Source: an uncultured Lachnospiraceae bacterium (GTDB taxonomy: Bacteria > Bacillota > Clostridia > Lachnospirales > Lachnospiraceae). Taken from it: a stretch of 18,313 bases of DNA. Where the stretch lies: NCBI GenBank assembly GCA_902489645.1, contig CABUAW010000050.1, positions 1 to 18,313 of the forward strand, written 5' to 3'. Each line of letters starts with the position of its first letter. Position 1 is the stretch's first letter. Position numbers and translations under genes: made by a program. The notes beneath the pieces are model-generated. The model saw only the letters and a program-made list of their open reading frames with translations. It was not told the origin of the DNA and made no database searches. Positions 1-8,272 of this stretch are shown in pieces.

Positions 1-3000
1 TTGTTATTGCCATTGTTATTATTGCCGCTGTTGCCGTTATTGCCGGAGCCTCCGTTATTATTGGAGCTATCCGCCGGTTTCGGGACAAGGTTCAGCATGG
101 CGGCCATCAGCCGCGATGCCTGGGCATTGACCTCAGCCTGGGAAGCGTCCCCGTTATCATAGACGGCTTCAGCTTCAAGGACCGCTTTCTTTAAAGCGCT
201 GATGGAGGCTTCCGTATACAGGCTCTCCCGTCCGGCCATGGAAGCGGCTGTCACTATAAGGTCATGGAGGCCGCCTTTTTCCACGGTAACTGGCTGCACT
301 TTTACAAGGCTGCCCGTCAGGTAGTTCAGTATCCGTACCTGGGCGTCGGCTTCTTCCTGGGAGGCGGACGCATCCTCATAGACCTCCATGGCGGTTCCAT
401 AGGCGGAACGCAGGGTTTCCAGGGAAGCCGCCGTATAGGCTTCACCGTCGTTCAGGAAACCGGACGCATGGCCGAGGGCTTCGGCCAGGGCTGTCTTATC
501 CGCCCCAATGATGACAAGGGACTGGATGGCCCGGTCCACGGCCTGCACGCACTTGTTGACCTCGGTCTGGGAGGCGTCCGCTTTTTCGTAGACGCTCTGC
601 GCCGCATCCCTGGCCTGCTGTAAGAGCAGACGGGAGGTCTCCGTATAGGTCACGTTGACATTGTTCAGGTAACTGTCCGCCACTTCGATGGCTTTCTTAA
701 GCTCGCTCTTGTCCGCTTCGACGATGTCTTTGGTCATGGCATCCACAGCGGCCTGCAGGGCTTTTACCGTCTTGTCGACCAGTTCCTGGCTGACGTTCAG
801 GTTGGCCTCCGCATCCCTTGCCGCGGCCACGGCGCTCTGTAAGGCTGCATAGACCGCCTCGGAGGCATCTCCCTGTTCCATTGCCGCCGCACGCTCGATA
901 AGGGCTTTCAATGCGTTCTTATCGGTCTCCGTACCGGAAATCTGTACCCGGCTGTCCCAGTCGAGCTGGAGCTTCGCATACTGGAGGCCGCTGCCCGTGT
1001 TGATGGCTTCCATGACCGGCACATAGACCTGGACCCATATCTCGTTATCCCCGAGGGTGACCGGCATGGTCATGTAATGCGGGTAGAGTTTCCCTTTGAC
1101 ATTCGCGTCCGTGCCATTCTGCGGGTCATTATAAACATCGTAGGTATCTTCATAGTATTCCTCAACGTCTGCCGGTACCGGCGTCTCGCCGGAAGGCATG
1201 GCGTAGCCGCTGTCCCCGCCTTCCCAATCCGGGAAGTAGTTCAATACGGCCAGGTAACCGGTGAACTGGGCCGTGCCGAGATTCGTCGTCAGCGGGGCGA
1301 ATTCCATGCGCAGGGTGACCGCGTCCCCCTTCTTGATGACCTGCATCGGCTTCTGCAGGGCCGCGTTGCCCATGGACGCCTGGTCCGCCGCCGCATGCCA
1401 GATGCGTCCGTCGATGGTGTAGACGCCGTCATAGACAACGTCCTCCCGGGCCTCAGGGATGAGGGCCTCGGCCGCCGCATTTAACAGGTGTATCTGTTTG
1501 TCGACGTCATTCTGGGAGATACTGCCGTCAGCCATCGCGGCCTGGGCCGAGGTGATGGCCGCATTAAAAAATGCAATGCTGGATTCGGTATAGCCCGCCG
1601 TATCCAACGCCTGGGCTTTCACAATCAGTTCTTTAAGGACGCTCTTATCCACGGAGCCTGCCAGGTTATCAACCGCCGTGTTCAGGGCCTCAAGCTGCCC
1701 GTCCACTTCCGCCTGGGAAGCGTCGGCGTCCTCAAGAACGGCCTTCGCACTGGCGAGGACGGCCTGAAGGGTATCCCATCCCGGATAAGCGCTGTCATTG
1801 GTCAGGGCCGAGGCGCTGTCATAGGCCGCCTGGAGGGCTGTCTTGTCCGCCTTTTCCACAAGGCCTTCCAGGGCTGCGTTCAGCCGGAGCGTCTGGGCTT
1901 CCAACGCCTGGGCGCTCACACCGGAAGTTTCCAGAAGGGCCCGGGCCGCTTCCAGCTCTTTTGCCAATGTCTGCCAGCTTCCCGGTGTGTAAAGGCCTTC
2001 CTCCTTTTCCCCGGCTAAAGCAACGGCTTTCTGCAGGGCTTCCAGGCTCACATCCAATGTCAGTCCGCTGATGGCCGTGTTCAAAGCGTCCGTCTGGGCG
2101 TCCACTTCGCTCTGGAGGGCCACAGGGTCCGCCGAAACCTCCGCTGCGGCGGCAGCGGCTTTTTGAAGGAGGGCCACCGCGGCCGCATCATACTTCCCGC
2201 TGTCGGCCGCCGCCGCTTCCAGCTTTTCATTGGCTGTGGCCAGCGCTTCGGAAAGCGCCGTCTTATCTACATTTTGGGCTTCAAAATCCGAGAAAGCGAG
2301 GACCGTCTGCACCGTCTCCCCGTTCACATCCGTATATCTCACGGAAACGGAAGCGGACACGGCCGGGAGGGTAAATACCGCGCCGGTCACCGCCGCGTTT
2401 CCTTCGGCGTCCGCCGTCGTTTCCAGTGTGGCATCCACGTACTGTTTCTGGCTGATGTCATAATACTGGAAACCGGTCACTCCCCGGACGTCCAGATAAA
2501 CGTCCGCGCTCTTATCCTCTTTGACAAGGAGTCTTGTCCCTGTCACCACATCGGTATCTGCGATGGTTCCTGCGGCCGTATACAGGCCCGCATTTAAAAT
2601 CAGGGCATCCGGCGATACCAGACCGTCTATTGCTGTTCGGAGCGCCGCATACGCTTCTGTCAGAGCCTCCGGCGTCGATGACGCATCATTATAGACTCCA
2701 ACGGCCGCACGATATGCCGTATCAAGCGCCGCCCAGGAATCCGCCGTATACTCTTCCTGTATGGCTGTCTCCGCAATCTTTATGGCTTCGGCCAGGGCCT
2801 CACGGATTGGCGCCTCCGGCGTATCGTCGGAAATCTTTTCCGCATTGGCCCAGTCCAGGGTCAGCCAGGCGTCCTGCTCAAAGTTTCCGCCGCCGATGGC
2901 ATCCATAATCGGCACCTTAAACCGGGCCGGCCACTGGGCCGCGTCGCTGACAAGCTGGACATATCCTGTTTTTGGATAGTAATTTAATGTGCCTTCATTG

Positions 3001-5447
3001 AAAACATCGGTAAAATAACTATCGTCGTCATTCTTATAGTAAGATGTAAAAATAACAGGATTTAATGTACCCTTTGGAGCGCCCGTTGGACTTAATTCCA
3101 TATCGGAACCATAGAGCCACATCTTTGTCATATAGGATTCCATGTTCAGATTTTCAACGATGGTATAATCCATATATAAAGTTTTTACATCGCCATCTAC
3201 AACTAATTTACATATATCGCTTATACATTTGTCAGCCATAGATGCCTGACCTTCAATTGTCAAATGATATACGCTGACCGGTATTTCATAGGTACCGTCC
3301 GTCAAATCGTCGCCCGTAGCCGTAATATCTTTCACTTCATATAAAGCAAAATATCCGATTTTCGTTGTCTTAACCACATAATAGTCATCTTCTACGCCAA
3401 CAATTTCAACAGAATATTTAGATGCAGGGTCGATACCGCCAGTATCCGGGCCGCCCCAATAAGCTAACTGTATATTATTCTTATTCCATCCTTCCGGAAT
3501 TTTAAATTTCATGGTTACAGCCTTGGACGTTCTTACAAACTCATCTCCATAAGATGATTTATAATTCCAATAATACATATACATATCTTTTGAAATTGAA
3601 TCTAAGTTACTATGGAAAAGTGTATAAGCGTCCTCCACATTTTTGGGGTCATCGACAATTTCAGTAACAACTAACTCTGTACTTTTCGAAAGGAAACTGG
3701 TATCTGCCAGGATTTTTGTTCCTGTCACTTCCTCTTCCATCTCAAAACTTTCGATATACTGTAACGATGGTGAAATTACCCAAATCACATTTCCACAATA
3801 TAATCTCGTCCCCAAAACCAGGTCTTTTTCATCGGAAAGGTCATACGTAATCTTTATGCTATTATCCTCAATCGGGATTTCAGTACCATCAAATCCTCCG
3901 TTCCGAATAGTTATATCATTCACCATGTCATAATAATCCGGCTGAATCGGTAAAATTACGGTTGCCACATTTTCCGAAACCTGCCATACAGCAGATTCAA
4001 CGTCAAAGAAATCTTCCGGAAGCGTGGGGTTAACTGAAGGTGCAGAAACATCGACATTATAGCTCACCGAATCTACATTCGCAAAATCGCTTATATTAAT
4101 TTTTTCTGCCGTTTCTTCATCAAAATCAATATACCAGTCAAATGTATAAGATGAATCCGCACTATACAATGCTATATCCTTAGAAATATCATCCAGTACG
4201 ACGGTGATATCTGTATAATTTTCATGAATATCTAAAATCGTATCATACCAGTATTGATTATTCTCTTCTACAAAACCTGCTTTCACAGCTTCATGCAGTT
4301 CTGAATTTAAATAATCAAAATCACCAATCCAATTCTTGGTACCCAACTTTCTTCCATAAGATGTGCTGTTATCATATTCCTGCTTCAATACCTCATATAA
4401 AGTATCACTTGACGTATTATTTTTTCGGAATGTCACCTCATATTTACCATTCTCTGCTTTTACCAAAGCATTATTTCCGAGATAAAAATTGCCGTCAACC
4501 GTCTTTTCGCTGTTCTGATAAACCGAAAATCGAATCGAATAGACACCGTCTTCTAAGACTAAACCATTCTGTTCACCGCTCTTTTTTACCAATCCGTCAA
4601 CAGCTTCCTGAAGCATATCCAATACCGTCTGCTGCAGCCTTTCTGGCATCCCTTCCGGTTCCACAATACTATTCCGGGTATCTACCATCGCCGCCCAACT
4701 GTCTGCCGTATAATCCTCTTCATTCAGATTATCCATATATTCCAACATCGCATAAATCTTATCCAATGTTGTTTCTTCTCTTTCCACTAAATCATCAACA
4801 GCCTCTTGGAGCATGTCCAGTATGCCCTGCTGGTACTTTTCCGGTATCTCTTCCGGCGCTACAACACCGTCACGGACGTCTACCATCGCCGCCCAACTGT
4901 CCGCCGTATAATCTTCTTCTTTCAGATTATTCATATATTCCAACATCGCATAAATTTTATCCAGCGTTGTTTTTTCTACCAGTTGGTCAATGGCCTCTTG
5001 GAGCATGTCCAATACGCCCTGCTGCAGCCATTCCGGTGTCTCTTCCGGATTTTCAACACTATCCCGGACTTCTACCATCGCTGCCCAACTGTCCGCCGTA
5101 TAATCTTCTTCTTTCAGATTATTCATATATTCCAGCTTTGCATAAATCTTATCCAGCGTTGTTTTTTCTACCAGTTGGTCAATGGCCTCTTGAAGCATGT
5201 CCAATACACCTTGCTGCAACCATTCCGGTGCCTCTTCCGGATTTTCAACACTGTCACGGATTTCTACCATTTCCGCCCAACTATCTGCCGTATAATCTTC
5301 TTCATTCAGACTGTTCATATAGTCCAGAGTGGCGTATATTTTATCTAATGTTGTCTCTTCATCCACCGCATGAACCGGAAGCGCCATGGAGACAACCATC
5401 ACCACTGCCAGAAGTAACGACAATGAGCGTTTTAATGCATTTCTCAT
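1..5447 (-). CDS. Giant secreted surface protein with FIVAR and NEAT-like repeats (partial, C-terminus outside window)
   Basis: One reading frame stays open from an ATG at 5447 to the window edge, about 1815 codons; the C-terminus is missing. GGAGG lies 10 bases before the ATG. Residues 1-27 form a signal peptide (basic start, hydrophobic core, likely cut after VHA). Residues 32-289 are four 64-residue helical repeats, each starting TTLDKIYA. Beta-rich domains with NEAT-like features (DGxY start, SM motif, LDW end) lie near 298-451, 713-871 and 1335-1500. FIVAR-type helical repeats (DKxxL...YT...W/S..L...A...LV) lie near 880-943, 1059-1330 and 1503-1790. From about 1794 the sequence is Asn/Gly/Ser-rich, a typical stalk before a wall or membrane anchor. 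The likely role is adhesion or ligand (possibly haem or protein) binding at the cell surface; this is inferred from domain type. No YxxxY haem-ligand motif was seen in the NEAT-like parts. Composition shifts sharply near 2990. Confidence 0.88.
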   Translation of the reverse strand, partial: MRNALKRSLSLLLAVVMVVSMALPVHAVDEETTLDKIYATLDYMNSLNEEDYTADSWAEMVEIRDSVENPEEAPEWLQQGVLDMLQEAIDQLVEKTTLDKIYAKLEYMNNLKEEDYTADSWAAMVEVRDSVENPEETPEWLQQGVLDMLQEAIDQLVEKTTLDKIYAMLEYMNNLKEEDYTADSWAAMVDVRDGVVAPEEIPEKYQQGILDMLQEAVDDLVEREETTLDKIYAMLEYMDNLNEEDYTADSWAAMVDTRNSIVEPEGMPERLQQTVLDMLQEAVDGLVKKSGEQNGLVLEDGVYSIRFSVYQNSEKTVDGNFYLGNNALVKAENGKYEVTFRKNNTSSDTLYEVLKQEYDNSTSYGRKLGTKNWIGDFDYLNSELHEAVKAGFVEENNQYWYDTILDIHENYTDITVVLDDISKDIALYSADSSYTFDWYIDFDEETAEKINISDFANVDSVSYNVDVSAPSVNPTLPEDFFDVESAVWQVSENVATVILPIQPDYYDMVNDITIRNGGFDGTEIPIEDNSIKITYDLSDEKDLVLGTRLYCGNVIWVISPSLQYIESFEMEEEVTGTKILADTSFLSKSTELVVTEIVDDPKNVEDAYTLFHSNLDSISKDMYMYYWNYKSSYGDEFVRTSKAVTMKFKIPEGWNKNNIQLAYWGGPDTGGIDPASKYSVEIVGVEDDYYVVKTTKIGYFALYEVKDITATGDDLTDGTYEIPVSVYHLTIEGQASMADKCISDICKLVVDGDVKTLYMDYTIVENLNMESYMTKMWLYGSDMELSPTGAPKGTLNPVIFTSYYKNDDDSYFTDVFNEGTLNYYPKTGYVQLVSDAAQWPARFKVPIMDAIGGGNFEQDAWLTLDWANAEKISDDTPEAPIREALAEAIKIAETAIQEEYTADSWAALDTAYRAAVGVYNDASSTPEALTEAYAALRTAIDGLVSPDALILNAGLYTAAGTIADTDVVTGTRLLVKEDKSADVYLDVRGVTGFQYYDISQKQYVDATLETTADAEGNAAVTGAVFTLPAVSASVSVRYTDVNGETVQTVLAFSDFEAQNVDKTALSEALATANEKLEAAAADSGKYDAAAVALLQKAAAAAAEVSADPVALQSEVDAQTDALNTAISGLTLDVSLEALQKAVALAGEKEEGLYTPGSWQTLAKELEAARALLETSGVSAQALEAQTLRLNAALEGLVEKADKTALQAAYDSASALTNDSAYPGWDTLQAVLASAKAVLEDADASQAEVDGQLEALNTAVDNLAGSVDKSVLKELIVKAQALDTAGYTESSIAFFNAAITSAQAAMADGSISQNDVDKQIHLLNAAAEALIPEAREDVVYDGVYTIDGRIWHAAADQASMGNAALQKPMQVIKKGDAVTLRMEFAPLTTNLGTAQFTGYLAVLNYFPDWEGGDSGYAMPSGETPVPADVEEYYEDTYDVYNDPQNGTDANVKGKLYPHYMTMPVTLGDNEIWVQVYVPVMEAINTGSGLQYAKLQLDWDSRVQISGTETDKNALKALIERAAAMEQGDASEAVYAALQSAVAAARDAEANLNVSQELVDKTVKALQAAVDAMTKDIVEADKSELKKAIEVADSYLNNVNVTYTETSRLLLQQARDAAQSVYEKADASQTEVNKCVQAVDRAIQSLVIIGADKTALAEALGHASGFLNDGEAYTAASLETLRSAYGTAMEVYEDASASQEEADAQVRILNYLTGSLVKVQPVTVEKGGLHDLIVTAASMAGRESLYTEASISALKKAVLEAEAVYDNGDASQAEVNAQASRLMAAMLNLVPKPADSSNNNGGSGNNGNSGNNNNGNN
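4581..5354 (-). repeat. Four in-gene 192-bp tandem repeats (64-residue units)
   Basis: Units run 5354-5163, 5162-4971, 4970-4779 and 4772-4581, with a two-codon EE insertion before the fourth. Each encodes a TTLDKIYA...YTADSWA...LDMLQEA(I/V)D.LV unit, a FIVAR-like helical module. The first two units are almost identical in protein and DNA; the third and fourth diverge mainly in the middle segment after VRD/TRN. The high identity points to recent duplication and possible length variation between strains. Confidence 0.85.
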
Positions 5448-5463
5448 CTTTTCATTTCCTCCT

Positions 5464-5872
5464 CGTTATGAGCACTTAGTGACCGGACTTTGGTCGCTTA
5501 CGTGCGATACATGCCGTCGCCGTTAGTGAGGTCCTTTCGAACTTACAAGACGGCTTCGTTATGAGCACTTAGCGACCGTATTTTGGTCGCTTACGTGCGA
5601 TACATGCCGTCGCCGTTAGTGAGGTCCTTTCGAACTTACAAGACGGCTTCGTTATGAGCACTTAGCGACCGTATTTTGGTCGCTTACGTGCGATACATGC
5701 CGTCGCCGTTAGTGAGGTCCTTTCGAACTTACAAGACGGCTTCGTTATGAGCACTTAGCGACCGTATTTTGGTCGCTTACGTGCGATACATGCCGTCGCC
5801 GTTAGTGAGGTCCTTTCGAACTTACAAGACGGCTTCGTTATGAGCACTTAGCGACCGTATTTTGGTCGCTTA
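5464..5872. repeat. 93-bp tandem repeats, 4.4 copies, with internal hairpins
   Basis: Units start at 5464, 5557, 5650 and 5743; a fifth, partial copy covers 5836-5872. Copies two to four are identical; copy one, next to the surface-protein gene, differs at three positions. Each unit holds a 7-bp inverted repeat, AGCGACC/GGTCGCT around a 7-base loop, and a wider GCCGTC/GACGGC pair. In the minus-strand transcript the gene-proximal hairpin has one mismatched pair. Stops occur in the frames inspected, so the block does not look coding, although 93 is a multiple of three. It forms most of the interval upstream of the giant surface protein gene, and copy one runs into that gene's ribosome binding site. 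No good promoter is visible inside the unit. Confidence 0.9.
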
Positions 5873-5897
5873 TGAAGTGGTTCATATTTTTGCACGC

Positions 5898-5932
5898 AAA
5901 AAAGTAAAGTCGTTTAAAAAACTCCTTTACTT
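5898..5932 (-). terminator. Rho-independent terminator candidate after the small ORF
   Basis: On the minus strand AAGTAAAG pairs with CTTTACTT around a 15-base loop, with a run of six T ending at 5898. The stem is AT-rich, so strength is uncertain. It sits 29 bases beyond the small-ORF stop and before the 93-bp repeats. A weak -35/-10 pair (TTTACT, 16 bases, TATGAA) overlaps it and could serve the surface-protein gene, but I would not rely on it. Confidence 0.5.
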
Positions 5933-5960
5933 CTGTGTTTCCATATGGCAGAGCGCAGAC

Positions 5961-6101
5961 TTATCCTCTATGCTCTGCGGGGGTCACTACCCCCCCCCTG
6001 TCGGAGAAAATGATATCCATTCGATAAGACCGAATATCCACGTTCTTCATCATATCGGCCAGTTTCGATACAAATGCTGTCATCCATATTTTCTTGTTCA
6101 T
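5961..6101 (-). CDS. Small 46-residue protein, unknown function
   Basis: ATG at 6101 follows GGAGGT with good spacing, and the frame runs 46 codons to TAA. The peptide starts MNKKIWMTAFVSKLADMM and has a basic, amphipathic first half; it ends in TPAEHRG. There is no clear signal peptide or membrane segment. A G9 tract (5990-5998) lies inside codons 35-38: losing one G would stop the frame at once, adding one would change the last residues. A promoter with an extended -10, a leader hairpin and a terminator surround it, which supports a real transcription unit. I do not recognise the family. It could be a small protein, a leader peptide, or the coding part of a regulatory RNA. It stands between the fatty-acid operon and the surface-protein gene, both on the same strand. 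Confidence 0.6.
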   Translation of the reverse strand: MNKKIWMTAFVSKLADMMKNVDIRSYRMDIIFSDRGGVVTPAEHRG

Positions 6102-6131
6102 ATCAACGGCACCTCCATGACGAAAATCTTT

Positions 6132-6157
6132 GTCCTGCCCCTTTGGTTAGGCAGAAC
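6132..6157 (-). promoter_or_regulatory. Leader hairpin of the small-ORF transcript
   Basis: GTTCTGCC pairs with GGCAGGAC (one G-U) around a 10-base loop in the minus-strand transcript, between the predicted start site and the ribosome binding site of the small ORF. There is no U tract after it, so it is not a terminator. It may stabilise the mRNA or act in regulation. Confidence 0.45.
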
Positions 6158-6169
6158 TATCTAATTCCT

Positions 6170-6198
6170 TTTTTATCATGGCTTTTTTACCGTGTCAA
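6170..6198 (-). promoter_or_regulatory. Sigma-A-type promoter for the small ORF
   Basis: Minus strand: perfect -35 TTGACA (6198-6193), 17-base spacer, -10 TAAAAA (6175-6170) preceded by TGA, an extended -10 form. The predicted start lies near 6163, about 60 bases before the small-ORF ATG. Confidence 0.65.
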
Positions 6199-6361
6199 CG
6201 AATTTATTTTGTTTGGTCAAACGCATGCGCAAAAACGGATTTGAATTTTTCTTGAAAATAAAGGATTTTTACATTTTTTTGAATTTAAAAAATGAATTTC
6301 AACCTCTGATAAAATTTCTCAATAAGTCAAAAGCAGTGCGTTATTTTTTATACGCATCCTG

Positions 6362-7471
6362 TCATATCTCACAGTTCATTGCCAGAAGATTTGCAATAAC
6401 CTCCCTCACCGTAGAAATTTTTTTGATTTTACCCACATTGGCGCCGCAAAAAACGAGACCGTTTTCCACATCTCCTCTGACAGCCCGAATCAGGGCATCG
6501 GTAATACAATAGGGAATCGCCGCCGGGTTACAGTTTTCAAGGCATTGTTTGCAATGAATCTCACCCCGGTTTCCCCAGGCAACCCTTTCAAGAAAAGCAT
6601 TTTTTATCCCGCGTCCCGGCATACCTACCGGACTTTTTAAAATGACAACATCTTCTTTCCCCGCTTTGATATAGGCCTCTTTGAAGTTCTCGTGAGCATC
6701 GCACTCTTTTGTTGCCACAAAGGGAGTCGCCGCCTGAATTCCGGAAGCGCCAAGCGCCAGATAATGTTCTGTTTTCTGCGGAGTATCAATGCCGCCGGCC
6801 ACAACGACAGGGATTTCTTTTTCATATTTCTCCCCATATTCCCGGCACACCCGGATAATCCGGCATATTTCTTCATCATAATTTTCCAGCATTTCGGATA
6901 TGGCCGCCGCATCACCGCCAGCAAAAGGCGCCAATGCCTTCTCCGAAAAGCCCAGATGCCCTCCGGCCAGAGGGCCCTCTACCACAACCATATCCGGCGC
7001 ACACTGATAATGTTTATCCCATAATCTGCAAATAACCCGCGCCGCTTTCTCCGACGATACAATCGGTGCAATCTTGGCTGCAGAGTTACGAACATATTCG
7101 GGAAGATTTTTGGGAAGTCCGGCGCCGGATATAATTAAATCCGCACCGGAGCGGACGGCCTCTGCCACATAATCTTTATAATTTTTTGTGGCAGTCATAA
7201 TATTTACGCCAATGATACCGCCTCCGGCTTTTTCCCTTGCCAGAGCTATTTGTTCCCGGATTGCCCTTAAATTTGCTGCCAGCGGATTTTTTTCAAAATC
7301 GGGACGGTAAAAGCCTATCTGGGCCGTAGAAATGACGCCAATTCCACCCTCGGCCGCCACGGCTCCGGCCAGTGACGACAGACTGACGCCAACGCCCATA
7401 CCTCCCTGAACAATCGGCAGCCTCGCGCTTAATTCTCCAATTTTTAATGGTTTTATCGCTTCTAATCTCAT
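6362..7471 (-). CDS. FabK-like / nitronate monooxygenase family flavoprotein
   Basis: 369 residues, ATG at 7471 with GGAG close upstream, nine bases after the accA stop, so it is probably the last gene of the operon. It shows the TIM-barrel FMN-binding signature of the NPD/2-nitropropane dioxygenase family: PIVQGGMGVG near residue 20, EGPLAGGHLGF with His172, VVVAGGIDT near 223, and a GASGIQAATPF segment. It is about 55 residues longer than FabK upstream and has a cysteine cluster near the C-terminus (C307, C310, C314, C322, with C342 later). Known members oxidise nitronates or reduce enoyl thioesters. Its operon place suggests a link to fatty-acid metabolism, for example a second enoyl reductase or a detoxifying oxidoreductase; the substrate cannot be read from the sequence. 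A short TGCGT/ACGCA hairpin follows the stop but is a weak terminator. Confidence 0.85.
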   Translation of the reverse strand: MRLEAIKPLKIGELSARLPIVQGGMGVGVSLSSLAGAVAAEGGIGVISTAQIGFYRPDFEKNPLAANLRAIREQIALAREKAGGGIIGVNIMTATKNYKDYVAEAVRSGADLIISGAGLPKNLPEYVRNSAAKIAPIVSSEKAARVICRLWDKHYQCAPDMVVVEGPLAGGHLGFSEKALAPFAGGDAAAISEMLENYDEEICRIIRVCREYGEKYEKEIPVVVAGGIDTPQKTEHYLALGASGIQAATPFVATKECDAHENFKEAYIKAGKEDVVILKSPVGMPGRGIKNAFLERVAWGNRGEIHCKQCLENCNPAAIPYCITDALIRAVRGDVENGLVFCGANVGKIKKISTVREVIANLLAMNCEI

Positions 7472-7480
7472 ACTACGCTC

Positions 7481-8272
7481 CTAAAAATGCCGGAATCTGT
7501 CATAACGTTCCTTTGCAATGGCTTCCGGCATCATCCCGTCATAATTTTGAAAGAACTCAACCATTGCCTGCTTCATGGCTTCTGACAAAGGTTTTGCATT
7601 ATCCACATGGACCGGTTCCGGTTCTTCAAATATCCTATCGACCACTTTGAAGGATTTTAAATGCTCCGACGTCATTTTCATAACCTCGGCCGCTTCATCG
7701 GCCCGCTTGCCGTCTTTCCATAAAATAGCGGCAAAGCCCTCCGGTGAAAGCACTGAATACACAGAGTTTTCCAGGCACCAGACTTCATTTCCCACGGCCA
7801 GAGCCAGAGCCCCGCCGCTTCCGCCTTCACCGATAACAATGGACAAAACAGGTACCGTAAGCCCCGCCATTTCCATAAGATTTCGGGCAATGGCTTCGCC
7901 CTGTCCCCGTTCCTCTGCTTCAATTCCGCAAAAAGCCCCGGAAGTATCTACGAAACATACGACGGGACGCCGAAACTTTTCCGCCTGTTTCATAAGGCGC
8001 AGGGCTTTCCTGTAGCCTTCCGGATTCGGCATGCCGAAATTTCGTTCCACCTGCTCTTTAAGGTCACGGCCTTTTTGCTGTCCGATAACCGTCACCGGCC
8101 GTCCTTCAAGGAAACCGATACCGCCCACAATGGCCGGGTCATCCTTTACATTTCGGTCGCCATGAAATTCCATAAAGTTTTCAAAAATCTGTTCAATATA
8201 ATAAAGGCTCGTCGGACGCTCTGTCTCTCTGGCAATCCGAACTCTGTCCCATGCCGTAAATTTCATATTCAT
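7481..8272 (-). CDS. accA: Acetyl-CoA carboxylase carboxyltransferase subunit alpha
   Basis: 263 residues. Together with AccD it moves the carboxyl group from biotin on AccB to acetyl-CoA, giving malonyl-CoA. Crotonase-fold motifs are clear: FHGDRNVKDDPAIVGGIG near 37, NPEGYRKALRLMKQAEKF near 82, IGEGGSGGALALA near 147 and LSPEGFAAILWKD near 174. The protein lacks the roughly 55-residue helical N-terminal extension of E. coli AccA and matches the short streptococcal type, so this is not truncation. The ATG overlaps the accD stop by one base and has GGGAGG upstream; a second ATG two codons on is possible. It is translationally coupled to accD. Confidence 0.95.
   Translation of the reverse strand: MNMKFTAWDRVRIARETERPTSLYYIEQIFENFMEFHGDRNVKDDPAIVGGIGFLEGRPVTVIGQQKGRDLKEQVERNFGMPNPEGYRKALRLMKQAEKFRRPVVCFVDTSGAFCGIEAEERGQGEAIARNLMEMAGLTVPVLSIVIGEGGSGGALALAVGNEVWCLENSVYSVLSPEGFAAILWKDGKRADEAAEVMKMTSEHLKSFKVVDRIFEEPEPVHVDNAKPLSEAMKQAMVEFFQNYDGMMPEAIAKERYDRFRHF

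Noticed and set aside
264..2979. Several plus-strand ORFs (for example 264-623, 1077-1484, 1488-2018, 2163-2597, 2534-2908)
   Set aside because: They are antisense to the long open minus-strand gene with clear domain motifs; they have no family signature and arise from its GC-rich repeats.
4361..5479. 372-codon plus-strand ORF with internal repeats
   Set aside because: Its repeats mirror the four 192-bp units of the minus-strand surface gene, which has signal peptide and ribosome site; the plus-strand version has neither.
5464..5872. CRISPR array
   Set aside because: The units are contiguous 93-bp copies without unique spacers, and no cas genes are present.
5862..6164. Plus-strand 100-codon ORF
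   Set aside because: It begins with TTG inside the last repeat without a ribosome site and is antisense to the better supported small ORF.
6362..6386. Terminator after the fatty-acid operon (TGCGT/ACGCA hairpin nearby at 6340-6360)
   Set aside because: Only five pairs with a 10-base loop and no good U tract, so too weak to list as a feature.
6192..6512. Plus-strand ORF across the intergenic region
   Set aside because: AT-rich, no ribosome site, and half of it is antisense to the FabK-like gene.
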